From NCBI GenBank assembly GCA_023657425.1, contig JAGTJW010000001.1, positions 186,001 through 250,000 of the forward strand: DNA of 64,000 nucleotides, given 5' to 3'. The translations under genes were made by a program, and so were the position numbers. This document shows positions 1 through 7,454 of the stretch, one piece after another; the stretch's first letter is position 1; every line of letters begins with the position of its first letter. Below the pieces are notes generated by a model. That model searched no databases. It was given only the letters and a program-made list of their open reading frames with translations, and had not been told where the DNA came from. Origin of the DNA: Ideonella sp. WA131b. Its GTDB lineage: Bacteria > Pseudomonadota > Gammaproteobacteria > Burkholderiales > Burkholderiaceae_C.

Positions 1-2
1 CC

Positions 3-998
3 GGGCAGGTGCTGGTGCGCGTGGGCTACGGTGGCATCTGCGGCTCGGATCTGCACTACTTCCACCAGGGCGGCTTCGGCACGGTGCGCATCAAGCGGCC
101 GATGATCCTGGGCCACGAGGTGGCGGGCACGGTGGTGGCGGTGGCCGGCGACGTGACGCGGGTGCGGGCGGGTGACCGCGTGGCCGTCAACCCCAGCCGC
201 CCCTGCGGCCGCTGCCGCTACTGCCTGGAGGGCTGGCCCAACCAGTGCATGGACATGCGCTTCTACGGCAGCGCCATGCGCGACCCGCATGTCGAGGGCG
301 CGTTCCGCGAGCTGCTGGTGTGCGATGCGGTGCAGTGCGAGCCGGTGGCCAGCGACATCCCGCTGCGGCACGCCGCGCTGGCCGAGCCTTTCTCGGTGGC
401 GCTGCACGGCGTGTCGCGCGCCGGGCCCCTGATCGGGCGGCGCGTGCTGGTCTCGGGCTGCGGCCCGATCGGCGCGCTGGCGGTCGCCGCGGCCCGCCTG
501 CACGGCGCGGCCGAGGTCACCGCCGTCGACCTGACCGACGAGACGCTGGCCATCGCGCGCGCCATGGGCGCGCAGCAGACGGTCAACGCCGCCACCGACG
601 CCGGCTGGACGGCCCGCTACGCCGCCGATGGCCTGACGCGCAAGGGCAGCTTCGACGTCCTGTTCGAGTGCAGCGGCAGCGCGCAGGCGCTGCGGGCGGG
701 CCTGGACGTGATGGCGCCGCGGGGCGTGGTGGTGCAGCTCGGCCTGGGCGGCGACGTGCCGCTGCCGCAGAACGTGGTGGTGGCCAAGGAGCTGACGCTG
801 GTCGGCAGCTTCCGCTTCCACGCCGAGTTTGCGCTGGCGGTGCGGCTGATCAACGAGCGCCGGATCGACATGGCGCCGATGATCACGCGCGCCTTCCCGT
901 TGGCCGAGGCCCGCGAAGCCTTCGAGCTGGCCAGCGACCGGCGCCGCGCGATGAAGGTGCTGCTCGAGTTTGCCGGCGAGGCCGTGACGGCGGCCTGA
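3..998 (+). CDS. idnD: L-idonate 5-dehydrogenase-like zinc dehydrogenase, 5'-partial
   Basis: Zinc-dependent medium-chain dehydrogenase that probably oxidises L-idonate or a similar polyol with NAD(P). Counting from the in-frame GTG at 9, the catalytic zinc Cys lies in GICGSDLHY (C11), GHEVAG follows at 35-40, the structural zinc lobe shows C66, C69, C72 and C80, and the nucleotide-binding turn is GCGPIG at 150-155. The stretch NQCMDMRFYGSAM is typical of IdnD. The frame is open from the window edge and about 15 residues of the family's usual 340-345 are missing, so the true start lies upstream. Cytoplasmic. The exact substrate could be another sugar alcohol; membership of the family is clear. 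Confidence 0.85.
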   Translation, partial: GQVLVRVGYGGICGSDLHYFHQGGFGTVRIKRPMILGHEVAGTVVAVAGDVTRVRAGDRVAVNPSRPCGRCRYCLEGWPNQCMDMRFYGSAMRDPHVEGAFRELLVCDAVQCEPVASDIPLRHAALAEPFSVALHGVSRAGPLIGRRVLVSGCGPIGALAVAAARLHGAAEVTAVDLTDETLAIARAMGAQQTVNAATDAGWTARYAADGLTRKGSFDVLFECSGSAQALRAGLDVMAPRGVVVQLGLGGDVPLPQNVVVAKELTLVGSFRFHAEFALAVRLINERRIDMAPMITRAFPLAEAREAFELASDRRRAMKVLLEFAGEAVTAA

Positions 999-1014
999 CA
1001 TGGGCAAAGGGTGT

Positions 1015-1059
1015 CGGTGGGCCCTGCGGGACTCGAGCCTGCGACCCACCGATCAAGAG
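1015..1059 (-). repeat. tRNA-Lys 3'-end fragment (putative att site)
   Basis: This 45-base stretch aligns without gaps to the 3' part (3' terminus to anticodon loop) of the tRNA-Lys(CUU) gene at 4407-4482. I count 38 of 45 identical bases, 12 of them contiguous (GGTGGGCCCTGC). After position 1059 the match stops and no 5' tRNA half exists. Such a partial tRNA copy at the far side of an integrase-bearing segment is the usual mark of a tRNA-targeted island. The divergence implies an old event or an att core brought in from a different tRNA-Lys. Confidence 0.6.
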
Positions 1060-1209
1060 CAGCTTTCGCAACCAGGTCCGGTCAGGGCCATCGGCGTCTT
1101 CATCACCAATTCGTGCGCAGCGCCTTGTGGTCGCCCGCGTCCGCTCACCCAGGGGCAGGCCGTGGTGGCGGACCTTCTATCGAAGCACCTTCGCTTCCGC
1201 GCGCACGGT

Positions 1210-1497
1210 TCACTTCGGGCTTGAAGCAGCGCCACCTTGCCTATTGGCCATGCGTTCAGCCAAGCGCGGGCGCTTTTCAGCAAACGTCTTCTTTGCTGCC
1301 TCCTGCTCCGCGGGACTCATGGAGTCCCACTTGGCTTTGGCCCTCTTCGTCGCCTCGGCGCGCTCCTCCGGTGTCATTGACTTCAGCTTCTCCTTGACCA
1401 CGCCCTTCTGATCCGGCGTGGCGGACTGAGCGTGTGCTCCCATCGCAGCAACTGCGATCGAGGCCGTGATGACAATCAGTGAGAGAGTTCGTTTCAT
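1210..1497 (-). CDS. small secreted protein, function unknown
   Basis: A 95-residue protein starting at the ATG at 1497. It has a clear Sec signal peptide (MKRTLSLIV, a hydrophobic core, then AHAQ, cleavage near residue 24). The mature part is charged and probably helical, with two related segments, SMTPEERAEA and SMSPAEQEAA, that resemble helix-capping repeats of small periplasmic proteins. No catalytic motif is visible and I do not recognise the family. It lies inside the putative tRNA-Lys island, downstream of an XRE-regulator remnant on the same strand, and may be cargo. Secretion is well supported; the role is unknown. Confidence 0.6.
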   Translation of the reverse strand: MKRTLSLIVITASIAVAAMGAHAQSATPDQKGVVKEKLKSMTPEERAEATKRAKAKWDSMSPAEQEAAKKTFAEKRPRLAERMANRQGGAASSPK

Positions 1498-1577
1498 GGG
1501 GTCCGGTCTCCAAGCTTGGTGGCATGGTGCCCGCTCGTGGGCTCCATGCCTGAGATGGTACGGTAGGCGTGTGGAAT

Positions 1578-1911
1578 TCAGCGTATCTGAGGAGCAAAGA
1601 ACTGTTGCTTCCACGAGCGCCCGCCGCGGCCGGCCCACTGAACGAGCGCGCACCCTGATGTGAGCTGCCGTCGGAAGTGGCACTGCTCGTCAGCGATCGG
1701 GTGGGTGTCGATGCGGTGGAAGAACTCCGGCCGGACCTGCAGTTCATCTGCCAAGCTCGCTTGGAGCTGCCCCGAGGCGTCCTCCTCCCCGGTCTCGATG
1801 CGGCTCAGGAACTGCTTGGAGACGCCAACCTTGTCGCCCAACTCGGTGAGCGACAGGTCGTTGAACTGGCGGGCCCGTCGCAGATTGGCTCCCGATGAAC
1901 CCGGTGTTCAT
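1578..1911 (-). pseudogene. XRE-family regulator / ImmA-type protein, frameshifted and truncated
   Basis: The strand reads a helix-turn-helix, ANLRRARQFND then TELGDKVGVSKQFLSRIE, followed by LADELQVRPEFFHRI and EEQCHFRR-like text (DEQCHFRRQLT). This is the N-terminal layout of XRE regulators that carry a ImmA/IrrE peptidase domain. The natural start, ATG at 1911, reads MNTGFIG and then leaves frame: one extra G in the GGG near 1892-1894 separates it from the helix-turn-helix frame. After the QCHFRR segment the sequence loses similarity and stops at 1578, so the metallopeptidase domain is gone. I read it as a dead regulator. The family call is firm; the exact position of the indel is inferred. 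Confidence 0.6.
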
Positions 1912-2039
1912 CGAACTGCTTCTGCGGCTGCGTCCCCTTCGTCTCGGCGCTTGGGCCCGATCTGCGGCTTGCCGACCGGCACCGTAGGCGCCAGGGGCTG
2001 ATGGCCTTCCCCCCGCAACACGCGCATCGCATCGGACAC

Positions 2040-2249
2040 TCAGCGGCAGGCGACTTCGCCACTCGGGGTGAACCCCAGGAACTCGACCTGCGGCTCGGAT
2101 GCGCCGTCCTGGCCGCGATCGATGATGAAGCAGAACCGGCCGGGCTCACCCGGGCTGGCGAACTCGAGGAACTCGGTCTGGTAGCGGTTCGCGGTGAGCA
2201 CCGCGTCCTTGGACGGGTTCGCCGGGTCGTCATTGCTGAAGCGGCAGGG
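2040..2249 (-). pseudogene. C-terminal fragment of an unknown protein
   Basis: An open segment of about 69 codons runs from just after a TGA (2250-2252) to a TGA at 2040-2042. Its translation has protein-like composition, for example TEFLEFASPGEPGR and GRFCFIIDRGQDG, then VEFLGFTPSGEVACR and stop. There is no ATG at its beginning; the first plausible start is an internal GTG. It lies on the same strand as the XRE remnant, inside the putative island. I take it for the tail of a truncated gene and do not recognise the family. A short functional protein from the internal GTG cannot be excluded. Confidence 0.4.
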
Positions 2250-2389
2250 TCATCTGTGCAAATCCGAAGCATCGTCAACCGGAGTTGGGTGCGAATTGCG
2301 CCGTTCGTCAACCTGCCTCTCCCTACCGAGCCGTTGCCGAGGCACAACGTCAGAAACTCTGGTACCATTCTGACCACTACGGTGTAGCC

Positions 2390-2986
2390 ATGAGCACGAT
2401 CCCCCGCTCCATCCTGTCGCACGCCGAGTCCCTCCCCGAGGGCGGACTGGTGTCGCCCAAGGAGTTCCTGCACCTCGGGAGCCGAGCCGCGGTGGATCAG
2501 GCGTTCTCGAGGCTCACCAAGGAAGGCAAGTTGCTTCGGGTGGGCCGAGGCATCTATGTCACGCCGGTCTCGAGCCGATTCGGAACACGCGCGCCGGCGC
2601 CCGAGAAGGTCGTCCAGTCTCTGGCCGTGCAAAGTGGCGAGGTGGTGACGCCGCACGGCGCCAACGCAGCCAATGCGCTCGGCCTCACACAGCAGGTGCC
2701 GATCCGCGAGGTCTATCTGACGTCGGGGCGCAGCCGCAAGCTCAGCCTGGGCCGCTACGAGGTGACCGTCAAGCACGCCCCTCGCTGGATGCTGGCGCTG
2801 GGCGGCGGCCAGGCCGGTGCCGCAGTTCGAGCGCTGGCCTGGATGGGGCCGACGCATGTGGGCGAGTCGCTGGCCGCCTTGCGGCGAACACTGCCATCCA
2901 CGGAATGGCAGGCGCTGACGGCGGGCCGCGCCGGCCTTCCCTCCTGGATGGCCAGGGCGATCGGCGAAGAAGCGACCCGTGGCTGA
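2390..2986 (+). CDS. AbiEi-like antitoxin / transcriptional regulator (DUF6088 type)
   Basis: A 198-residue protein that is probably the antitoxin and autorepressor of an AbiE-type pair. The N-terminal third is a winged-helix-like segment (LVSPKEFLHLGSRAAVDQAF, then LLRVGRGIYVTP), typical of AbiEi and DUF6088 proteins. The rest, with VTPHGANAANALGL and VYLTSGRSRKL, is the conserved C-terminal part of that family. The start is the ATG at 2390, not the longer upstream reading. Its last 8 bases overlap the downstream nucleotidyltransferase toxin, so the two are translationally coupled. Family knowledge says such antitoxins bind inverted repeats in their own promoter; I see TGGTACCA at 2361-2368, but no proven operator. 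Confidence 0.75.
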   Translation: MSTIPRSILSHAESLPEGGLVSPKEFLHLGSRAAVDQAFSRLTKEGKLLRVGRGIYVTPVSSRFGTRAPAPEKVVQSLAVQSGEVVTPHGANAANALGLTQQVPIREVYLTSGRSRKLSLGRYEVTVKHAPRWMLALGGGQAGAAVRALAWMGPTHVGESLAALRRTLPSTEWQALTAGRAGLPSWMARAIGEEATRG

Positions 2987-4004
2987 GCCCTACTTCTCTC
3001 TGAGCGACGAGGACCGGGCCGAAGTCCTCGAACTGGGCCGGGAGCGCACCGGCCGCCCAGCCCATCTGTTGGAGAAGGACGTCTGGGTCGTGTGGACGTT
3101 GGGCGCTCTGTTCGGATCCCCGGTCGGCGCTGACCTGACGTTCAAGGGCGGAACGTCGCTCTCCAAAGCGTATCGGATCATCGACCGGTTCTCGGAAGAC
3201 CTCGACCTGACCCATGACATCCGCCGGCTGATCGCCGACCTGACAGGGGGCGAAGAGTTCTTGCCGACAAGCCGCAGCCAGGCCAGCAAGTGGACGAGGG
3301 CCGTGCGCGACCGCCTCCCCGAGTGGATCGCCGGCACAGTGCAGCCTGTCATTCAGGCAGCACTCGACCAGGCGAGTTTGGGTGCCAAGCTGGAACTCTC
3401 CGGCACAGACAAGGACAAGCTGCTGTTGCACTACCCGCCAGTCAAGCGAGGAACCGGGTACGTCGCACCCGTCGTCACCATGGAGTTCGGCGGCAGGGCG
3501 ACGGGCGAGCCGCACTCGATCACGCCGGTGACATGCGATATCGAGGGCCAGGTCGAGGGCGTGTCGTTTCCGGTGGCATCGCCCATGGTGATGAGCGTCA
3601 CGCGGACCTTCTGGGAGAAGACAACTGCCGCGCACGTCTTCTGCGCCCAAGGCCGGATCCGTAGTGAGCGGTATGCGAGGCACTGGCATGACCTCGCGGC
3701 CATCATGCGAAGCCCTCACTTCGACACCGCCATCAAGGACCGCAAAGTCGCGCGTGCCGTGGCCGAACACAAGTCGCACTTCTTCAGCGAGAAGGACGCC
3801 GCCGGCCATCCAGTTGACTACCTTGCTTCCGTCGCCGGCTCCCTGCAGCTGGTGCCCGAGGGAGCTGCGCGCGAAGCGCTGGCGGCAGACTACGCCAGCA
3901 TGCTCGAGGACCAGGTGATGGTGGGCGACGCGCTGCCCTTCGAGGATCTCATGGCGGCCTGCGAAGAAGTGGCATCAAGAGCCAATGCGGCTGCAGGGCC
4001 TTGA
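2979..4004 (+). CDS. AbiEii/AbiGii nucleotidyltransferase toxin
   Basis: A 341-residue toxin of the AbiEii/AbiGii family, DNA polymerase-beta-like nucleotidyltransferases that act with an AbiEi antitoxin in phage abortive infection and plasmid or island stabilisation. The signature is complete: FKGGTSLSKAY around residues 55-65 (the GG-T/S motif) and FSEDLDL at 71-77 with the metal-binding acidic residues. WHDLAAI near 240 is another typical block. The start used is the GTG at 2979, overlapping the antitoxin gene by 8 bases. Full length and unbroken, so probably functional even though the surrounding island is decayed. The exact nucleotide and RNA target are not visible. Confidence 0.85.
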   Translation: MAEPYFSLSDEDRAEVLELGRERTGRPAHLLEKDVWVVWTLGALFGSPVGADLTFKGGTSLSKAYRIIDRFSEDLDLTHDIRRLIADLTGGEEFLPTSRSQASKWTRAVRDRLPEWIAGTVQPVIQAALDQASLGAKLELSGTDKDKLLLHYPPVKRGTGYVAPVVTMEFGGRATGEPHSITPVTCDIEGQVEGVSFPVASPMVMSVTRTFWEKTTAAHVFCAQGRIRSERYARHWHDLAAIMRSPHFDTAIKDRKVARAVAEHKSHFFSEKDAAGHPVDYLASVAGSLQLVPEGAAREALAADYASMLEDQVMVGDALPFEDLMAACEEVASRANAAAGP

Positions 4005-4251
4005 GCTGGGTTGCCGGCGACAGCGGGCCACTCCTCGCCCGATAGATGGGCCGGCCCTCGGCGTCGCGGCCGGCGTAGGAACGGCTGGGCTCGCGCGCCA
4101 GCCGCTCCAGCTCGGCATGCACGTGGTCGTCAGTGAGCTCGGCCAGGCGTCGGTGGCCGATGCGCTGGCTCCACCACTCCACGCGCCAGCAGCGCGCGCT
4201 GTCCCGGCCTGCGTAGGTGGCCATGGTGGTGGCCTCCTCGGCGTGGAACAA
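4005..4251 (-). pseudogene. tyrosine-recombinase (integrase) N-terminal remnant
   Basis: The strand reads GRDSARCWRVEWWSQRIGH, RRLAELTDDHVHAELERLA, GRPIYRARSGPLSPAT, the SAM-like core-binding domain of tRNA-targeting tyrosine integrases. Family members continue after this with NRYLAAL and a catalytic domain holding R...H-x-x-R...Y; here the similarity stops where the AbiE toxin gene ends, so the catalytic domain is lost. The orientation and the position about 150 bases from the 3' end of tRNA-Lys are as expected for an island integrase. It cannot be active. No other recombinase is present in the window. Confidence 0.6.
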
Positions 4252-4406
4252 CGAACCGTTGTTCGGGGTTGCGGTCGCGCTGGCAGACGCGGTGCCGCGG
4301 GTACGGTATCGGTAACAGTCACTTCGAGCTCCGGTTACGTTGAAACCGCTGCAAAAGCAACGGACTTAACGCGAAGCCCTGCAAGTGCCTGTCACTGCAA
4401 GGAAAT

Positions 4407-4482
4407 TGGTGGGCCCTGCAGGATTCGAACCTGCGACCAACGGATTAAGAGTCCGCTGCTCTACCAACTGAGCTAAGAGCCC
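4407..4482 (-). tRNA. tRNA-Lys (CUU)
   Basis: A 76-base cloverleaf including an encoded CCA. On the minus strand it begins GGGCTCT, has the D-arm AGCTCAGTTGGTAGAGC, the anticodon loop CTCTTAA in the stem GCGGA/TCCGT (anticodon CUU), the T-arm GTTCGAATC, and ends AGGGCCC-A-CCA. The acceptor stem pairs fully, with one G-T pair. It is followed on the low-coordinate side by the integrase remnant and the putative island, so its 3' end is the likely integration site. Confidence 0.95.
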
Positions 4483-4516
4483 GTGAAATCTGCCAGACCT
4501 GAGCCCGCGGCCGGGG

Positions 4517-4592
4517 TGGTGGGTCGTGCAGGATTCGAACCTGCGACCAACGGATTAAAAGTCCGCTGCTCTACCGACTGAGCTAACGACCC
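4517..4592 (-). tRNA. tRNA-Lys (UUU)
   Basis: A 76-base cloverleaf with encoded CCA. On the minus strand it starts GGGTCGT, has the D-arm AGCTCAGTCGGTAGAGC, the anticodon loop CTTTTAA (anticodon UUU), the T-arm GTTCGAATC and the acceptor 3' side ACGACCC. It lies 34 bases upstream of tRNA-Lys(CUU) in the same direction, so the two probably form one transcript. The arms are nearly identical between the two genes; the acceptor stems and anticodon differ. Confidence 0.95.
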
Positions 4593-4624
4593 GTGGTCCG
4601 CAGAGCCCAAGAGTTTAGCATGGC

Positions 4625-5482
4625 CTACGCTGCCTTCAGCCTCGGGGTGGGCATGTGGCGCTCGATCAACAGCCGCAGCAGCTCGGCCGCAGCCACGAGC
4701 CCGAAGGTCGCCGTCACCGTGACGCTGGAGCCGTAGCCGTGGCAGTTGAGGCGGCCATCGATGCGGCCATCGATGCGGCCATCAATGCGGCCATCCACGC
4801 GGCCTTCCGCGCCGCCGTCGGCCGCGCAGGAGGCGTCGGGCCGCAGCACCGGCTCGCGCGAGTACACGGCGCGCAGGCCCATCGTGCCCAGCCGCGGCAC
4901 CACACCGGCCTTGCGCAGGCGCTGGCGCAGTCCGGACAGCAGCGGGTCGTGGGTGGCCAGCGCGAGGTCGTCCACCGCCACGGCCTGCGGTTGCCGCTTG
5001 CCGCCCGCGGCCCCCACCAGCACCAGTGGCAGGCCGCAGGCCAGGCTCCAGGCTGCCAGGTGGGCTTTCGCCGCGGCCTGATCGCAGGCGTCGATCACCG
5101 CGTCCACAGGGGCCGGCAGCAACCCGGGCCAGGTCTCGGCGTCAGCAAAGGCCTCCACCGGCAGCAGCTCGCAGCCTGGGTGGATGTCGGCCAAGCGCTG
5201 TGCCAGGGCCTGGGCCTTGGCCATGCCCAGCGTGCCGCCCAGGGCCTGCACCTGGCGGTTGACGTTGCTCTCGGCCACGTGGTCGAGGTCGACCATCACC
5301 AGACGCGCCACCCCGCTGCGCGCCAGCGCCTCCGCAGCCCACGAACCGACCCCGCCCAGGCCCACCACCGCCACGCGCGCCGCGCGCACGGCCGCATAGC
5401 CGGCATCGCCGTACAGCCGGCGCAGGCCGCCGAACCGCCGCTCCAGATCGGCGGCGTCGGCCGGTGCCGCCGCGTGCGGCAT
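4625..5482 (-). CDS. tcdA: tRNA threonylcarbamoyladenosine dehydratase (TcdA/CsdL)
   Basis: A 285-residue ThiF/E1-like enzyme that uses ATP to cyclise t6A37 of ANN-decoding tRNAs to ct6A. The adenylate-binding GLGGVGSWAAEALARSG lies at about residues 40-56, followed by RLVMVDLDHVAESNVNRQ with the Asp and Arg used in ATP binding, then VIDACDQAAAK. The C-terminal HGYGSSVTVTATFGL is typical of betaproteobacterial TcdA. The start is the ATG at 5482, sharing one base with the stop of the upstream permease (TGATG), so the genes are coupled. Oddity: an in-frame 12-base minisatellite (4751-4798) adds DGRI repeats to a loop before HGYGSS. It lies next to two tRNA-Lys genes, whose products are t6A substrates. 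Confidence 0.88.
   Translation of the reverse strand: MPHAAAPADAADLERRFGGLRRLYGDAGYAAVRAARVAVVGLGGVGSWAAEALARSGVARLVMVDLDHVAESNVNRQVQALGGTLGMAKAQALAQRLADIHPGCELLPVEAFADAETWPGLLPAPVDAVIDACDQAAAKAHLAAWSLACGLPLVLVGAAGGKRQPQAVAVDDLALATHDPLLSGLRQRLRKAGVVPRLGTMGLRAVYSREPVLRPDASCAADGGAEGRVDGRIDGRIDGRIDGRLNCHGYGSSVTVTATFGLVAAAELLRLLIERHMPTPRLKAA
4751..4798 (-). repeat. 12-bp minisatellite inside tcdA
   Basis: Four units of 12 bases on the plus strand: GCGGCCATCGAT twice, GCGGCCATCAAT, GCGGCCATCCAC, then a degenerate fifth (4799-4810). Twelve is a multiple of three, so gain or loss of a unit keeps the reading frame; on the minus strand each unit encodes G-R-I/V-D. The repeat lies in a surface-loop position of TcdA that varies among homologues. 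Length variation between strains is likely. Confidence 0.85.
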
Positions 5483-6600
5483 CACGCCATGCGCTCCAGC
5501 CGCCACATCTGGTAGCGCAGCGCCAGCACACCACCGGCCACGATGCCGCCGAAGGCGATGAAGCTGCCCAGCGCCAGGGTCGACAAACCGGTGAGACCCT
5601 GCCCAATGGTGCAGCCCATGGCGGTGACGCCACCCACCCCCATCAGCACCGCACCGACGATGTGGTTGGCCGTGTCCTCGGTGCCGGCAAAGCCCTCCCA
5701 GCGGAAGCTGCCGTTGGCCAGCGCCATGGCCGCCGAACCGGCGATCACGCCAAAGACCGCCACGATGCCCACCGTGAGCGTCTTGCTGGCGTCGCTGAAC
5801 AGGATCAGCCAGTCCATCGTGTAGGCGATGGGCGCCACGAAAGTGAGCGACTCCATGCGCTGGGTGTTCGTGGCCAGCCACACCTCTTCGAGCGTGGCCG
5901 GGTGCTCCTCGAGGTGGCCGAGCCGGCCGGTGACCCACCACACGCCGACGATCACCGCCCCCAGCCCGAGGCCGCCCAGCAGGGCGTCGCCACGCCGGGC
6001 GTCGGGGTGGGCGAGCGCAAACACCAGCAGCGCGCCGCCGATCAGTGCACCGAGCAGCAGCGCCGCCGTGGGCGTGGCCCAGCCGCTGGCGTGGGCCAGC
6101 AGCGAGGGCAGGTCCTGACCCACCGGGAGCGTGATCGACACGGCGTCGACGCTGGCCACGCGCGCCACCGCGGTGATGCCGCGCAGCGTGGCGTAAGCCG
6201 CCACCGCGAGCACGAAGAACACCACCAGGCTCTTGAGGCTGCCGCCGCCGATGCGCACCAGCGTCTTGCTGCCGCAGCCCGAGGCCAGCACCATGCCAAA
6301 GCCGAACAGCAGCCCACCCAGCAGGTTGGACAACCAGATCAGCCGCGGCGCGGCGTAGACGCTGTCGGCGGCCTGCACCCAGCCCGCGCCGACCATGCCG
6401 TTGAAGCCCAGCATGGCCACACCGATGGCCATGAGCCACATGCGCATGCGCGCCCAGTCGCCCATGTTGACGATGTCGGCCACCGCACCCATGGTGCAGA
6501 AGTGGGTGCGCTGGGCAATGGCGCCAAAAACCACGGCCAGCGCGAACGACGCGGCCAGCACCTGGGTGACGAGGCCCGGGAGATCAGATTCCTGCAGCAT
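5482..6600 (-). CDS. YeeE/YedE-family sulfur-compound (thiosulfate-like) permease
   Basis: A 372-residue inner-membrane protein with about nine to ten hydrophobic helices. The family (YeeE/TsuA) imports thiosulfate or related sulfur compounds by passing them between conserved cysteines. The three expected sites are here: C35 in HFCTMGAV, C109 in ASGCGSKTL and C330 in AMGCTIGQG, in line with the pore cysteines of TsuA. Length agrees with fused two-repeat members. Its stop overlaps the tcdA start by one base, giving a two-gene transcript. No TusA-like partner is next to it. The substrate is inferred from the family; thiosulfate, sulfide or selenium species are all possible. Confidence 0.8.
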   Translation of the reverse strand: MLQESDLPGLVTQVLAASFALAVVFGAIAQRTHFCTMGAVADIVNMGDWARMRMWLMAIGVAMLGFNGMVGAGWVQAADSVYAAPRLIWLSNLLGGLLFGFGMVLASGCGSKTLVRIGGGSLKSLVVFFVLAVAAYATLRGITAVARVASVDAVSITLPVGQDLPSLLAHASGWATPTAALLLGALIGGALLVFALAHPDARRGDALLGGLGLGAVIVGVWWVTGRLGHLEEHPATLEEVWLATNTQRMESLTFVAPIAYTMDWLILFSDASKTLTVGIVAVFGVIAGSAAMALANGSFRWEGFAGTEDTANHIVGAVLMGVGGVTAMGCTIGQGLTGLSTLALGSFIAFGGIVAGGVLALRYQMWRLERMA

Positions 6601-6647
6601 GGGGCTGCGATCCTAGGCCATCACGACGGCCGTTGCCGGCCGCGCGG

Positions 6648-7454
6648 CTATCGCGGCAGCGTGGCCAGGCGGTCTTTGCCGGCCGCGGCGGCCTCCGACG
6701 AGGGGTAGGCCTTGAGCAACTCTTCGATCGTGCGGCGGGCAGCGCGGCCGTCCTTCGACTCGGCCTGGCTGTTGGCCAGGGCCAGCAGCGCCTCGGGCGC
6801 GCGTGGGTGCTGGGGCGCGCCCGTCACGAAGGCGCGGAACAGCTCGATGGCCTGGCGGTGGTCGCGGCGGCCGTAATGCGCGTTGGCGAGCCAGAAGCGC
6901 GCTGTGTCGGCATAGGGGCTGCCCGGGTAGCGGCGCAGGAAGCCGGTGAAGAGGGCCGCCGAACGTTCGAAGTCGCCACCGCGGATGGCCTCCAAGGCCT
7001 CCTCGTAGGCCCGACGCTCGCCCTGCTCGACCATGAACTCGCGGCCATCGATGGCCACCTTCACGGGTTCGAGCAGCTTCAGCCGCTCGTCGAAGGCCTG
7101 GGCCAAGTCGCGCTGGCGGCGCTGCGACTCGGCCAGCTCACGGGCCAGGGTCTCGTGGGCGCCCGACAGTCGGGCCATTTCGGTGCGCAGCGCCACGATC
7201 TGGTTGTTCAGCTCCAGCAGGCTGCGGCGCAGCGCGGCCAGCTCCTCGGCCTGCCGGGCGCGTTCAGCCGCGGTGGCGGATGACGCCTCGGCCTCGCGCT
7301 TGGCCGCGGCCTCTTCCATTGCGGTGACCTTCTCGCGAAGATCGTTGATGGCCTTGCGCGCCTCGGCGTCGTTGAGGAAGGCCGCTGCCGGGGCAGTGGC
7401 CAGCAGGCCGGCCAGCAGCGACGAGGTGGCCAGCCAGCAGCGGGCGCGCAGCAT
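6648..7454 (-). CDS. cpoB: Tol-Pal coordinator CpoB (YbgF)
   Basis: A 268-residue periplasmic protein that couples outer-membrane constriction by Tol-Pal to septal peptidoglycan synthesis by PBP1B. It has a Sec signal peptide (cleavage after APAAA, about residue 24), an N-terminal trimerising coiled coil rich in Ala, Glu and Arg (about 30-130), and a C-terminal TPR region with YEEALEAIRGGDFERSAALF, YADTARFWLANAHYG and EAKDGRAARRTIEELL-like helices. The start overlaps the pal stop by one base (TGATG), so it is the last gene of tolB-pal-cpoB. Length matches the family. Confidence 0.92.
   Translation of the reverse strand: MLRARCWLATSSLLAGLLATAPAAAFLNDAEARKAINDLREKVTAMEEAAAKREAEASSATAAERARQAEELAALRRSLLELNNQIVALRTEMARLSGAHETLARELAESQRRQRDLAQAFDERLKLLEPVKVAIDGREFMVEQGERRAYEEALEAIRGGDFERSAALFTGFLRRYPGSPYADTARFWLANAHYGRRDHRQAIELFRAFVTGAPQHPRAPEALLALANSQAESKDGRAARRTIEELLKAYPSSEAAAAGKDRLATLPR

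Noticed and set aside
1011..1397. A protein beginning with a GPAGLEPATH-like sequence
   Set aside because: That sequence is a well-known artefact of translating the antisense of a tRNA 3' half; it points to the tRNA fragment, not to a gene.
3975..4322. A second minus-strand frame (MTVTDTV...) over the integrase remnant
   Set aside because: It is Arg/Pro/Ser-rich shadow text; the integrase similarity lies in the other frame.
4751..4810. Possible CRISPR array from repeated 12-mers
   Set aside because: Units are contiguous without spacers, 12 bases long and inside a coding frame; it is a minisatellite. No CRISPR array or cas gene is visible in the window.
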